Assembly: GCA_019745975.1 (NCBI GenBank)
Contig: JAIESQ010000078.1
Location: 28,187-92,186 of the forward strand
Length of the DNA stretch: 64,000 nt
Reading direction: 5' to 3'
Source: Pirellulales bacterium
GTDB lineage: Bacteria > Planctomycetota > Planctomycetia > Pirellulales > JAEUIK01
Below are positions 26,543 through 35,110 of the stretch, piece by piece (the stretch's first letter is position 1; the number at the start of each line of letters is the position of its first letter). Under the pieces are notes generated by a model that was not told the DNA's origin, did not search any database, and saw only the letters and a program-made list of their open reading frames with translations. The translations under genes were made by a program, and so were the position numbers.

Positions 26543-27682
26543 CTATCGCGCGCGGGCAAGGTCGAGGTAACTTCGATAGCGGCTTTGCATTTCTGCGAGG
26601 CTGTCGCCGCCGAACTTGTCGATCAAAGCCGCCGCGACTTCAAAGGCGACGACGTTTTCGACAATCACGCTGGCAGCCGGCACCGCGCAAATGTCACTGC
26701 GCTCGTAGCTGGCCGCTTCGGTCTCCTTCGTCGTGAGGTTGATCGACTCCAGCGGTTTGCGCAGCGTGCTGATCGGCTTTTTGGCAGCTCGAACGACCAG
26801 CGGCTGGCCGTTGGTCATGCCGGCCTCGAGCCCGCCGGCGTTGTTCGTGGGGCGCACGTAGCCGAGCGACGGGGTGTCGCGCTGCGCCTCGTCAAAGTGA
26901 ATTGGATCGTGAACCTGCGAGCCCCGGCGTCGAGCCGCCTCGAAGCCCAGCCCGATCTCGACTCCCTTGATCGCCTGCACGGCCATGACAGCCTGCGCTA
27001 GCCGACCGTCGAGTTTGCGGTCCCACTGGGTGTGCGTACCCAGGCCAAACGGCAATCCTTCGACGCGCACTTCCACGATGCCGCCGAGCGTGTCGCCTTG
27101 TTTGCCACATTCGTCGATGAGCTGCTTGATCGGAGATTCGAATTCGGGATTGAGGATGTAGAGCTCGCTGGCGTCGCGCACCTGGCGTTGCTCGTCGAGC
27201 GAACCTGGCAAGGGCGGAGCGGCGATGCCACCCAGTTCGACGACATAGCCGAAAGCCGTGATCCCAAATGACGCCAGCAACTGTTTCGCCAATGCCCCGG
27301 CGGCGACGCGAACGGCGGTCTCACGGGCACTAGCGCGCTCTAGCACTCCGCGAATCGAGCCGAGGAACTTGACGGCGCCGGCCAAATCGCCATGGCCTGG
27401 GCGCGGTCGCTCCAGGTCGCTCAGTCGCTCTAGCTTGTAGTCTTTATTGACTACCTCCAGGGCGATCGGGCTGCCAAGCGTGCGCCCTTGCCAGATGCCG
27501 CTCTTGATGTCGACCGCATCAGTTTCGATCCGCTGGCGGCCACCGCGTCCGTAGCCCCCTTGGCGGCGGCGCAGCTCCGCGTCGATTGGCGCGGTTTCGA
27601 TGGGTACACCCGCCGGGAAGCCGTCGACCAGCGCCCAGAGGGCTCTGCCATGCGATTCACCGGCGGTCCAGTAACGGAGCAT
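26543..27682 (-). CDS. aroC: Chorismate synthase
   Basis: A 379-residue cytoplasmic, FMN-dependent enzyme that converts EPSP to chorismate, the last shikimate step. Family signatures are present: GESHGRALWALVDGFPAG at the N-terminus, RRQGGYGRGGRQRIETD for phosphate and FMN contacts, RASARETAVRVAAGA, and GGLEAGMTNGQPLVVRAA toward the C-terminus. Length is normal. No other shikimate gene is adjacent, as is common in planctomycetes. The start ATG at 27682 begins MLRYWTAGESHG, the expected N-terminus. Confidence 0.97.
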   Translation of the reverse strand: MLRYWTAGESHGRALWALVDGFPAGVPIETAPIDAELRRRQGGYGRGGRQRIETDAVDIKSGIWQGRTLGSPIALEVVNKDYKLERLSDLERPRPGHGDLAGAVKFLGSIRGVLERASARETAVRVAAGALAKQLLASFGITAFGYVVELGGIAAPPLPGSLDEQRQVRDASELYILNPEFESPIKQLIDECGKQGDTLGGIVEVRVEGLPFGLGTHTQWDRKLDGRLAQAVMAVQAIKGVEIGLGFEAARRRGSQVHDPIHFDEAQRDTPSLGYVRPTNNAGGLEAGMTNGQPLVVRAAKKPISTLRKPLESINLTTKETEAASYERSDICAVPAASVIVENVVAFEVAAALIDKFGGDSLAEMQSRYRSYLDLARAR

Positions 27683-28037
27683 AACGAACAGGGTTTCGAG
27701 GGAGCGTTGGTTTCCCGCTTTGGGGGCAATTAGCGACGACTACCCCCGATATGGGCATCCACAGAGCGGCAAACCGCTCAATTCTAATCCCGCTTGGGGA
27801 TTGAGGATAGGTCGGTTCGAAGCGTGGTGGTGAGACAAATCACTGTTCAGGCACGACGCCGAACCGCAGGCAGGCGGTGGGGTGCTGGCGGTCAACGAGC
27901 ACGGCAGTCGTCGGCGCTACGCGACTATCTCGACGTCAAATCGGAAGCCGCTTGGCCGCGTTCGTGCGAATCGGTAAGGAGTTGCATTTGCGAGCGGCCG
28001 AGCGTTGGATGGTATCGCGTTGCAGTTCAAGGGCTTT
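27683..28037. other. Intergenic region upstream of aroC and the glycosyltransferase
   Basis: Divergent spacer. Near 27771-27803 there are two neighbouring small hairpins (GAGCGG/CCGCTC and AATCCC/GGGATT) that flank a minus-strand TAGAAT (27786-27781), a weak promoter candidate for aroC. I see no gene in it. Confidence 0.4.
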
Positions 28038-28066
28038 TTGCAGGCCCGTTTTCAGGTTCATAGAAT
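28038..28066 (+). promoter_or_regulatory. Sigma70-like promoter for the glycosyltransferase gene
   Basis: TTGCAG (28038-28043) and TAGAAT (28061-28066) with a 17-base spacer. Transcription should start near 28073, about 80 bases before the GTG start. Confidence 0.55.
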
Positions 28067-28153
28067 GTCGCGTCTCGCGTCGCTTTCGGTCACAACGTGA
28101 ACTGTTGTACGAAGGCGTTGTCGGTCGTGAGCCGTTGAGTGGTGGAGTGAGTC

Positions 28154-28969
28154 GTGACGGTGGATGAAGTTAAGCCAAGTATCTCGTTCTTTTTTCCCGT
28201 CTACAACGATGAGCGAACCATCGTACAGTTGACCCAGCGCGCGCGCCAGGTGCTGCTTGACGTCGCGCAAGACTTCGAGATCGTCATCATTAACGACGGA
28301 AGCCGCGATCGCTCAGGACAGGTCGCCGACGAACTGGCGGCCAAGTATCCCGAGGTCATCGTCGTGCACCACCAAGGTAACCAAGGGTACGGGCGGGCCA
28401 TCCAGACGGGTTTCGCCCGCGCGAACCGGTATGAATGGGTGTGCTTCACCGACGGAGACTTTCAGTACGACCCGGGCGAGCTCTATCACATTGCCAAACT
28501 GCTACCTCATTACGACGTGGTGGCGGGCTTCCGATTTCGCAAGGTCTACGGGCCGTTGCGAGTGCTGATGTCGGCTGGTCTGAATTGGGGGGTGCGCTTG
28601 TTGTATGGTACGCGATATCGCGACATCACCTGTGGCCTGAAGCTCGTGCGGCGGAGCGTCCTGGATGAGCTGCAGATTAAGTCGACCAGCGGGTTCGTGG
28701 GAGCCGAACTGGTGCTGCGCGCCGCGCTGGCCGGTTATCGAATCGGCGAAGTCGGGATCAGCACGTACGACCGCGAGTTCGGCGATTCGGCCGCGGTGTC
28801 GTGGCAGAATATCAAGACGACGTTTCGCGACCTGATGCAGTTGCGCAAGGAGGTCTTTCAGAATCGGCCGCGCGCGAACGACGTCGGATCGCTTGCCGCA
28901 GATCACTGCTCGTCCGGCACTGTGACAGCAGAAAATGCCTCGGAGTCGTCTCGATCGGCGCAGTTGTGA
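28154..28969 (+). CDS. Family 2 glycosyltransferase, dolichol-phosphate-mannose type
   Basis: A 271-residue GT2 enzyme. SISFFFPVYNDERTI opens the fold; the nucleotide-binding elements are IVIINDGSRDRSG and the DxD-like FTDGDFQYDPGEL, followed by GFRFRKVYGPLR and CGLKLVRRSVLDEL. It lacks C-terminal membrane segments, so it probably makes a polyprenyl-phosphate sugar or modifies a lipid at the inner membrane face. The acceptor is unknown. The GTG start follows a GGAG. The last 67 bases overlap the end of the convergent phosphoesterase gene. Confidence 0.9.
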   Translation: MTVDEVKPSISFFFPVYNDERTIVQLTQRARQVLLDVAQDFEIVIINDGSRDRSGQVADELAAKYPEVIVVHHQGNQGYGRAIQTGFARANRYEWVCFTDGDFQYDPGELYHIAKLLPHYDVVAGFRFRKVYGPLRVLMSAGLNWGVRLLYGTRYRDITCGLKLVRRSVLDELQIKSTSGFVGAELVLRAALAGYRIGEVGISTYDREFGDSAAVSWQNIKTTFRDLMQLRKEVFQNRPRANDVGSLAADHCSSGTVTAENASESSRSAQL

Positions 28970-30186
28970 ACGGGAACTTGTGCGCCGGCCTCAGAGTGAT
29001 CCGCACCGCATAATCTGGCGTGCAACACCAGCCGTGTCAGTTCGGGTGGGCACCCCAGCCGGACAGGAAATGTCTCAGACAAGCCGCGACTGACGTGCAG
29101 TATCGTGGGGGGCTCGTAGAACAACCCGGCGGCGTACCGCACCCCCTGACGGCATGGGGAGACCACCGGCCCGATTCCTGGAAGGCAGACCTGGCCGCCG
29201 TGCGTGTGGCCTGCCAGCATCAAGTCAAATTCTTGGGACCGAGCCCAGCGGTACCGATCGGGAGTGTGTGCGACCAAAATCCGCAAAGGGCCCCCACGCG
29301 AACTCGCCGGCGGACATTTGCTCAGGTCGACCGCCGGAGGAATCCAAGGCAGTTCGTCTCCGGCAATTACGACCGACTGGCCGCGGATTTGAATCTCCTT
29401 CCACAGGCCGCCGAGATCCTGAAGGCCTGCCTCGGTGAGAACCCTACGGACCTTTGCCAAGTCTCGCGCCTTCAGGTCGTGATTACCAAGAATGAAGTAG
29501 GCCCTGCCATGCGTTCGCAAGGGGGCGAAGATCTCCGGCAGCCAATCGATTTGCTCCGCGCGGTCGACAATGTCGCCTGTGAGGGCAACGAGGTCGGCCT
29601 GCATCTCTTGTATGATTTCAACAGCATATCGGAAGTAGGCTTTGTCGACGGTTCCTTCCAGATGCAGGTCGGAGAAATGCGCGATCGTCAAGCCATGAAG
29701 ACGGCGATCGAGTCGTGGTACTTCCAAAACTTTTTCGTTACGGTCGATCGAGAGAACGCCGTTGCCTGGCAGATAGGTCAGTGCGCGACGCACGGCTCCA
29801 CGCACTGGCGGAGTCGGAAACTCGCTCCTTATGTCGACAGTGCATTGAGATGTGGAGCGCCACACGCTGGGGACCGAGGAGGTGAGCTTTCGCCAGATAG
29901 TGACTATCGCAAATAGTGGTCCCGCCACCAGACAGCCCAACAAATAGATAGCTAGGACCGGAGGCAGACGTTGCCAATCGGCGGACGCGTCCCAATAGAG
30001 GGGATGCCTTGTCCCCCAAGCGATGACTGCAAAAGGCGCTAGTGCCATCCAACATTGGACGCCGCGCTCGAGTATCTTGTTGGCCCACAGCGGCATCGCG
30101 GTGGCCAGCGTTTGTGACAGCAGCGTTGCGCTGATGGCCAGATGCCCGACGAGCGCAATCGCCAGCAAGAGTAATTCGAGATACAT
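28903..30186 (-). CDS. Membrane-anchored metallophosphoesterase
   Basis: A 427-residue protein with three N-terminal membrane segments within the first 100 residues and a calcineurin-like phosphoesterase domain. All metal-site motifs are present in order: HFSDLHLEG, LTGDIVDR, ILGNHDLK and LAGHTHGGQ. This is the YkuE/UDP-diacylglucosamine-hydrolase-like class that acts at membranes on phosphodiesters; the substrate is not determined. A tail of about 45 polar residues follows the catalytic domain. It overlaps the convergent glycosyltransferase gene at its 3' end. Confidence 0.92.
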   Translation of the reverse strand: MYLELLLLAIALVGHLAISATLLSQTLATAMPLWANKILERGVQCWMALAPFAVIAWGTRHPLYWDASADWQRLPPVLAIYLLGCLVAGPLFAIVTIWRKLTSSVPSVWRSTSQCTVDIRSEFPTPPVRGAVRRALTYLPGNGVLSIDRNEKVLEVPRLDRRLHGLTIAHFSDLHLEGTVDKAYFRYAVEIIQEMQADLVALTGDIVDRAEQIDWLPEIFAPLRTHGRAYFILGNHDLKARDLAKVRRVLTEAGLQDLGGLWKEIQIRGQSVVIAGDELPWIPPAVDLSKCPPASSRGGPLRILVAHTPDRYRWARSQEFDLMLAGHTHGGQVCLPGIGPVVSPCRQGVRYAAGLFYEPPTILHVSRGLSETFPVRLGCPPELTRLVLHARLCGADHSEAGAQVPVHNCADRDDSEAFSAVTVPDEQ

Positions 30187-30332
30187 GTCAACGGCGCGCG
30201 CTTAAGGACTTAAACGATGTGGAACGCAACGATAGGACAGCACCCTCCCATGGGCAGCAACTGGGCGACTGCCCATCGTCGTACAGCAATTGGAGGCTGA
30301 ATTGCACTCGCAACGCGAAGTAGTTCGTCGCG

Positions 30333-31859
30333 TTAAGCAAACGGCGCGAGCTGGCGCTCATATTCTTGAACCCGGCTCTCGCGATTCAGCAATCGCCAAG
30401 CGAGGCTCCAGGAGTATTTCAATGCCTCCTTATCGATGAGTGGTCTGGTGAAAGGAGAGCCTTTCGACCAACCCAACTCGTCCCAATGCCAGGATGCGGG
30501 CAGTTGTCCATTAGCCAGAGACTCGTCGAACAATCGCGTGCCAGGGAACGGTTGCACCATGAAGAACGCACAGGCGACGAGGCCGGCATCCATGGCTTTG
30601 CGGGCCAGCAGGTAGGTGTTCGTCAATTCGTCGGGTGTTTCGTCCGGATAGCCGATCATGAAGTTGCCGCTGGCGACGATGCCGACCTTGTTGAGCTTCT
30701 TGATGAGGTCGACGACGTCACAGGAGTCGAGCTGCCATTTGCTCGATGAGTAGCGATCAATGATCCGCTGGGTGCCCGATTCGAACGGCAAGGAAATGCG
30801 GCGAAAACCGGCGAAACAAAGCGCTTCGATCAACTCCTCGTCGACGATCAAGCGGTCCGCGTAGCGCTTAAACAAATGGATAATATTCACGCCGTTGACG
30901 TCGGCGAGCTTGAATCCATAACCGCGCAAGCGATCGAGAATGGCGAACACGCGGTTCTTCTTGGCGAGAAACGAATCGTCGTTGATATAGACGCAATCGA
31001 CGCCCAAGCGTTTCAGGTGATCGAACTCTTGCTCGACGCGCTCGATGGAGTGCAGCCGCAGGTCGCCAATGTCGCCCGCTTCTCCGCCGCGCTCCTTGGA
31101 AATATGACAGTAGGTGCAACGGAACGGGCAGCCGCGCGAGGTAATCATCGCGGCATAGCGCGGCAACTCGTCGTCGCCTATCCAGCCCTCTTTGCCGCCA
31201 AACAAGCGGCTGATCTGCCAATATCGCTCGTTAGGAAGCGCCTCCCAGGACGGCATGGGGTACTCGTCGAGATCGTGCGTCAGCTCGCGGACGGGATTAA
31301 CGACGGTGCGACCCTCCACAGAGAACGCGATTCCAGAAACTTCGGCCAGTGTCGGGGTGCCCGATTGCATCCAGCGGGCGAACTGCACGATGGGCTTTTC
31401 ACCTTCTGAGAGAAACACGGCATCGAAACCGTGCGCGAAGAATTGCTCCTTAAGGCTCCGCGCATTGACGCCGCCGCCGATGATGAGCTTTTCTGGATAA
31501 ACGCGTTTGACGAGTTGACTAACTTCAAAGCAGCGCGACGTTTGCTGCGTGAAGATGGAACTGATCGCGATCACGTCAAAATCGCGAACCTCCTCCAGAA
31601 TGCGCTCGGGCGACATGCCGATGCGAACCATCTCTTCGGCGACCGGCCGCGGACAATAGAATGTCTCCTCGAGGCGGTCGCGCTGTGTGCCCAGGCTCAT
31701 GTCGAGGATCTGAGCATCGAAGCCAGCGGCCCGGAGCGCCGCATGCAAATAGGGGAGCGCCAGCGTGCCGTCGGGGCGCATAATCTCGCCAGCCGTGAAT
31801 TGCAGTGGCGGATACGCGAGCAAGAACCGCGGATGCTTGATGCGGCGCTGTAAGTGCAT
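30333..31859 (-). CDS. Cobalamin-binding radical SAM protein
   Basis: A 508-residue class-B-like radical SAM enzyme. The N-terminal part (about 1-165) is a B12-binding Rossmann domain (LPYLHAALRAAGFDAQILDM, then IAISSIFTQQTSRCFEV and KLIIGGGVNARSL) without DxHxxG, consistent with base-off cobalamin. The SAM cluster motif is RGCPFRCTYCHI at about 240. A long C-terminal domain follows. Such enzymes methylate or rearrange unactivated carbons in lipid or natural-product synthesis. No hopanoid, bacteriochlorophyll or peptide cluster is nearby, so the substrate is open. The start at 31859 (MHLQRRIKHPRF) is chosen over a longer frame. Confidence 0.88.
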   Translation of the reverse strand: MHLQRRIKHPRFLLAYPPLQFTAGEIMRPDGTLALPYLHAALRAAGFDAQILDMSLGTQRDRLEETFYCPRPVAEEMVRIGMSPERILEEVRDFDVIAISSIFTQQTSRCFEVSQLVKRVYPEKLIIGGGVNARSLKEQFFAHGFDAVFLSEGEKPIVQFARWMQSGTPTLAEVSGIAFSVEGRTVVNPVRELTHDLDEYPMPSWEALPNERYWQISRLFGGKEGWIGDDELPRYAAMITSRGCPFRCTYCHISKERGGEAGDIGDLRLHSIERVEQEFDHLKRLGVDCVYINDDSFLAKKNRVFAILDRLRGYGFKLADVNGVNIIHLFKRYADRLIVDEELIEALCFAGFRRISLPFESGTQRIIDRYSSSKWQLDSCDVVDLIKKLNKVGIVASGNFMIGYPDETPDELTNTYLLARKAMDAGLVACAFFMVQPFPGTRLFDESLANGQLPASWHWDELGWSKGSPFTRPLIDKEALKYSWSLAWRLLNRESRVQEYERQLAPFA

Positions 31860-32169
31860 GGTAACTCGGACTGCGACTTTGCCGGTTCGCCAGCCACGCA
31901 CCGTATTTCAGAGCGCGTCGAGCGCGGACGTCAACGCCGTAGCCGCGCACAGGCGCGATATATGCGATTGTCCGCCGCTTGGAATGCTTGAACGTATGTG
32001 CCAGGTAGTTCAAGCGCAACTTGCGCCCTGGCGCCCGACCCAAGCAATCCGCGCGACCAAATAGACATGGCTGCCGCGAAATAAACCGGTTTATCGGAGC
32101 GTAAACTTGGCGCGGCCAAAAGTCAAATTCTCGCCAGACTTTTGTGCGTCTCAGCTTCAAAACATGCAT
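31860..32169. other. Intergenic region with no recognised gene
   Basis: A 310-base spacer between two minus-strand genes. Apart from the 14-bp palindrome at 32081-32094 I see nothing. An open frame of 197 codons crosses it and the start of the radical SAM gene, but it is unsupported. Confidence 0.4.
32081..32094. promoter_or_regulatory. Perfect 14-bp palindrome ATAAACCGGTTTAT
   Basis: A perfect AT-flanked dyad with a CCGG centre in otherwise GC-rich DNA, 222 bases upstream of the cobalamin radical SAM gene. Its form fits a dimeric repressor site, but this is inference from symmetry alone. Confidence 0.35.
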
Positions 32170-33939
32170 CTACGGTTGCTTTTTAATCGCAGGGAGCTTG
32201 CTCAAGCGGCGATTGATTTCGTCAAGAATCGCGTTGTATTCAGCCCCGCCAACGCCTCCGTAACGGCTTTGCAGTTCTTCGGCTGGGATGTTCTCGGGAA
32301 GGCCATCGGCGGGCGGAAAAACCGTGTCGACTTCGAACCCAGCCGCGAGCTGTGCTTGAACCGCGCGGGCGGTCGCCTGGTCGCGGATCGCGGCGATCGC
32401 CAGGCGATTGCCGGCAAAGTTGGCCAGCATGTCGGCGAACGAGAAGCCGGTTCCACCAGCGTTGGAATCGAGTTGCTCCTTGAGGCGACCGATTCGATCG
32501 CTCGTGGCTTCGTTCGACAGCAGGATCAAGCCGGCGCTCACCCAAAAGTGGCGCGTCCAGTCTTCGCGGCCACGGAGTCGGACCGTCCCCACCAGGCGAT
32601 TCGCTTGGGCGCGCAGGGCGGGATCAAACACTTCGCCGACAAAGGGCTCCAGATCAGGGTGACCGAGCAGAATCGCCAGTGCGAAGATCGCGGCGCGATT
32701 CTCGAGCCGCGGATCGTGTTCCGCCGAGCGCTGTTGGGCCAAAGCGAAGGCGGCCTGGGTCAGCGATCCAAAACGATTGTCGTCCGCAGGTAGGCGATCG
32801 TACATGGCGATTAAGTGGCGCAGGTAGATGCCCGTCTCAGCGGAGACATCGGGCCGTTCCCACAGCAATTGCACCAGCGACGGAACTATCTGTCGACTGA
32901 TGGCGCCAGGTTGAAATGCGAAGGTGACAGCGCCGGGCTCCATCGTCAGCCCGTCGATCGCCTCGATAATGCGGCGGACTTGCGGGTCGTCCAGCAGCGT
33001 GGCATGTAACGTCGACGCAAGCATGCCGAGCACAAGCGTGGGAACGTCGAGGCGACCGACGCGAAGCTGCTCGAAATCAAGGTGTAGATGACCTTGCTCG
33101 ATCTCCAGGCGTCCGGCCAACTGCACGTTTAAGAATCTGCCGGTCGTCCCGGTCCCTGGCAACGCGATCGACATTTGCATAGCGAAAGCACGGGGCTCGA
33201 AGTGAACGCGTGCCCGCGAGGGCGATCCGCCGCGGCCCAGGGCCGAATTCACCAGCGCCGCGAGCTCCGCGTCAGTGAGTCTTAACGGGCGAGGTTTGAC
33301 GTCGGGCGAGCGGGTCGCACGAATTCGGTCAGCAAGTTCCAGCTTCGAGGGGATGCTGGTCAAGTCGACCTCGAGCGGCAAGGGAGCGGTGGCCAAGGCC
33401 AAACGCGCCGCGAACACTCCAGTTCCGACAAGCATCAGCAGTAAGAGAGCGAGTTGTCCAACCGCCAAGGCGAAAGACCGCGCGCCGCGCAGGGCGGCCG
33501 AACTCAGGCGGGCTCCAGCCAAAAAGCAGCCCAACGGAATCAGCAACCAGCCTGCCGGCGGTCGCTCATCCCAGGCCAGCGCCGAACAGCCCGTGATCGC
33601 CACGACACCGAACAACAACCAGCCGGACCAGGTCAGCGCTTGCGACAACCGCGACGTGCCCGCGGGAGGATGCCACCATGCGGGCGGAGTCAGCAAACCG
33701 AGTACGAAGGCCAGGAAGTAGATGTCGATCTCGCGGCGAAGTAGGCCGCGCAGCCAGGCGATCACTTCTGCCGAACTCTGAAAACCCCAATCGACAGGCA
33801 CGTAGGGGGCGGTGCGGGCGCGCCACGCGCGATACATCGAGTACCCTAGATAGAGGACCAGCAAGCTGCGAAACACCCAAGCGCGCGCTGCATGCGGTGA
33901 CTCGGCGGGCGTAATTGTGACCGATTGCAGCGCGGGCAT
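32170..33939 (-). CDS. Hypothetical multi-pass membrane protein
   Basis: A 589-residue protein with about five membrane segments in the first 200 residues (AWVFRSLLVLYLGYSMYRAW, IYFLAFVLGLLTPPAWW, SGWLLFGVVAITGC, GWLLIPLGCFLAGA, LALLLLMLVGTGVFAARLAL). A beta-rich domain follows (about 215-350; FAMQMSIALPGTGTTGRFLN, LEIEQGHLHLDFEQLRVGRL) that vaguely recalls lipid-binding DUF2993/DUF2140 domains, then an alpha-helical C-terminus. I do not recognise the family. The start at 33939 fits the membrane topology better than 33996. It follows purC by 77 bases in the same direction. Confidence 0.72.
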   Translation of the reverse strand: MPALQSVTITPAESPHAARAWVFRSLLVLYLGYSMYRAWRARTAPYVPVDWGFQSSAEVIAWLRGLLRREIDIYFLAFVLGLLTPPAWWHPPAGTSRLSQALTWSGWLLFGVVAITGCSALAWDERPPAGWLLIPLGCFLAGARLSSAALRGARSFALAVGQLALLLLMLVGTGVFAARLALATAPLPLEVDLTSIPSKLELADRIRATRSPDVKPRPLRLTDAELAALVNSALGRGGSPSRARVHFEPRAFAMQMSIALPGTGTTGRFLNVQLAGRLEIEQGHLHLDFEQLRVGRLDVPTLVLGMLASTLHATLLDDPQVRRIIEAIDGLTMEPGAVTFAFQPGAISRQIVPSLVQLLWERPDVSAETGIYLRHLIAMYDRLPADDNRFGSLTQAAFALAQQRSAEHDPRLENRAAIFALAILLGHPDLEPFVGEVFDPALRAQANRLVGTVRLRGREDWTRHFWVSAGLILLSNEATSDRIGRLKEQLDSNAGGTGFSFADMLANFAGNRLAIAAIRDQATARAVQAQLAAGFEVDTVFPPADGLPENIPAEELQSRYGGVGGAEYNAILDEINRRLSKLPAIKKQP

Positions 33940-34016
33940 GCGGAGAGACTTATGCCGGGTAAGTGCCGTCGCGATACGGGTATTAGCTAACCGCAAGAAG
34001 ACGACGACTGTCGAGT

Positions 34017-34910
34017 CTAATACTCTGATCCGAAAAACTTACCCGTCAGCCGCTGATAGGCTTCGATGTATTTCGCCTGCGTCTTGGCCACGACATCGGC
34101 CGGCAAGGGTGGCGGCGGGCTGTTCTTGTCCCAACCGCTTTGCTCCAACCAGTCGCGGACGAATTGCTTGTCGAACGATGGCTGCGGGCCGCCGGCCTTG
34201 AATCCCTGCGAGGGCCAGAACCGCGAGCTGTCGGGCGTGAGCACTTCGTCGATGAGGATCAGGCGATTGCGAAACCAGCCCCATTCGAACTTGGTATCAG
34301 CGATGATGATCCCCGCCCGGTTGGCGTGCGCCACGGCGCGGCTGTAGACGGCGATGCTACGCGTCTTTAGTTCGTCGGCCACGTCGTGCCCGACACAATT
34401 GGCCATCTCTTCAAAGCTGATATTCTCGTCATGGCCACTCTCAGCCTTGGTGGCCGGCGTGAAGATCGGCTCGGGCAATCTCTGACTTTCGACCAGGCCC
34501 GCCGGGAGCGGCACCCCACAGACCGATTGCGAGTGCTGATACTCCTTCCAACCACTGCCAGCCAGGTGGCCGCGAACGACGCACTCGATCGGCACGACCT
34601 TGCATTTGCGCACCAGCATACTGCGGCCAACCAGCGTCGCGCGGTCGATGTTTCCGGGGAGCGGAAAGTCGTCGACGCGCGTGCTCAACAGATGGTGATC
34701 TTCGCGCAACAGCTCGAACCAGAAGGCGCTCAAGCCTGTGAGCACCGCTCCCTTGTCGGGAATGCCGGTCGGCAAAACCCAATCGAAGGCACTAATGCGG
34801 TCGGTGCTGACAACGAGCAAGTACTCGCCCAGATCGTATACGTCGCGCACCTTGCCGCGGCGGACGAGCAGGCCGGGCAACTGGGTTTCGAGCAAGGGAG
34901 CGTCGTGCAT
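34017..34910 (-). CDS. purC: SAICAR synthase
   Basis: A 297-residue cytoplasmic enzyme that joins CAIR and aspartate, using ATP, in de novo purine synthesis. It carries [22 protein letters not shown] followed by [16 protein letters not shown] at the N-terminus, [16 protein letters not shown], and the late motif DTKFEWGWF with [13 protein letters not shown]. The length matches the long eukaryote-like/planctomycete form rather than the roughly 237-residue E. coli form. The gene is alone among purine genes here. Confidence 0.97.
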   Translation of the reverse strand: MHDAPLLETQLPGLLVRRGKVRDVYDLGEYLLVVSTDRISAFDWVLPTGIPDKGAVLTGLSAFWFELLREDHHLLSTRVDDFPLPGNIDRATLVGRSMLVRKCKVVPIECVVRGHLAGSGWKEYQHSQSVCGVPLPAGLVESQRLPEPIFTPATKAESGHDENISFEEMANCVGHDVADELKTRSIAVYSRAVAHANRAGIIIADTKFEWGWFRNRLILIDEVLTPDSSRFWPSQGFKAGGPQPSFDKQFVRDWLEQSGWDKNSPPPPLPADVVAKTQAKYIEAYQRLTGKFFGSEY

Positions 34911-34949
34911 CGCGGGCCTGGCGGGCTTATGCTGCGGACGAAACGGCGC

Positions 34950-34982
34950 AATATAGCCGCCGGGACTGGCGGGGCCTATACT
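34950..34982. promoter_or_regulatory. Back-to-back -10 boxes between purC and the GH10-like gene
   Basis: TATATT on the minus strand (34955-34950) points to purC; TATACT on the plus strand (34977-34982) points to the GH10-like gene. Neither has a clear -35, so only the -10 boxes are supported. Confidence 0.35.
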
Positions 34983-35110
34983 TGCGCGAGTTCAGGCGGA
35001 CCGGTGGTAAAGGGCGGCAGTTGATTCATGAATCCAACCCTCGCAAATGTTTGCCGCGCGGCCCGTCTATCGGTCGACGGCCAGCGGAGTCTGGCGGTAG
35101 ATCACAAGCC

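Noticed and set aside
31576..32169. A 197-codon minus-strand gene before the radical SAM gene
   Set aside because: It overlaps the conserved N-terminus of the radical SAM protein in another phase and its translation is Arg/Ala-rich without motif.
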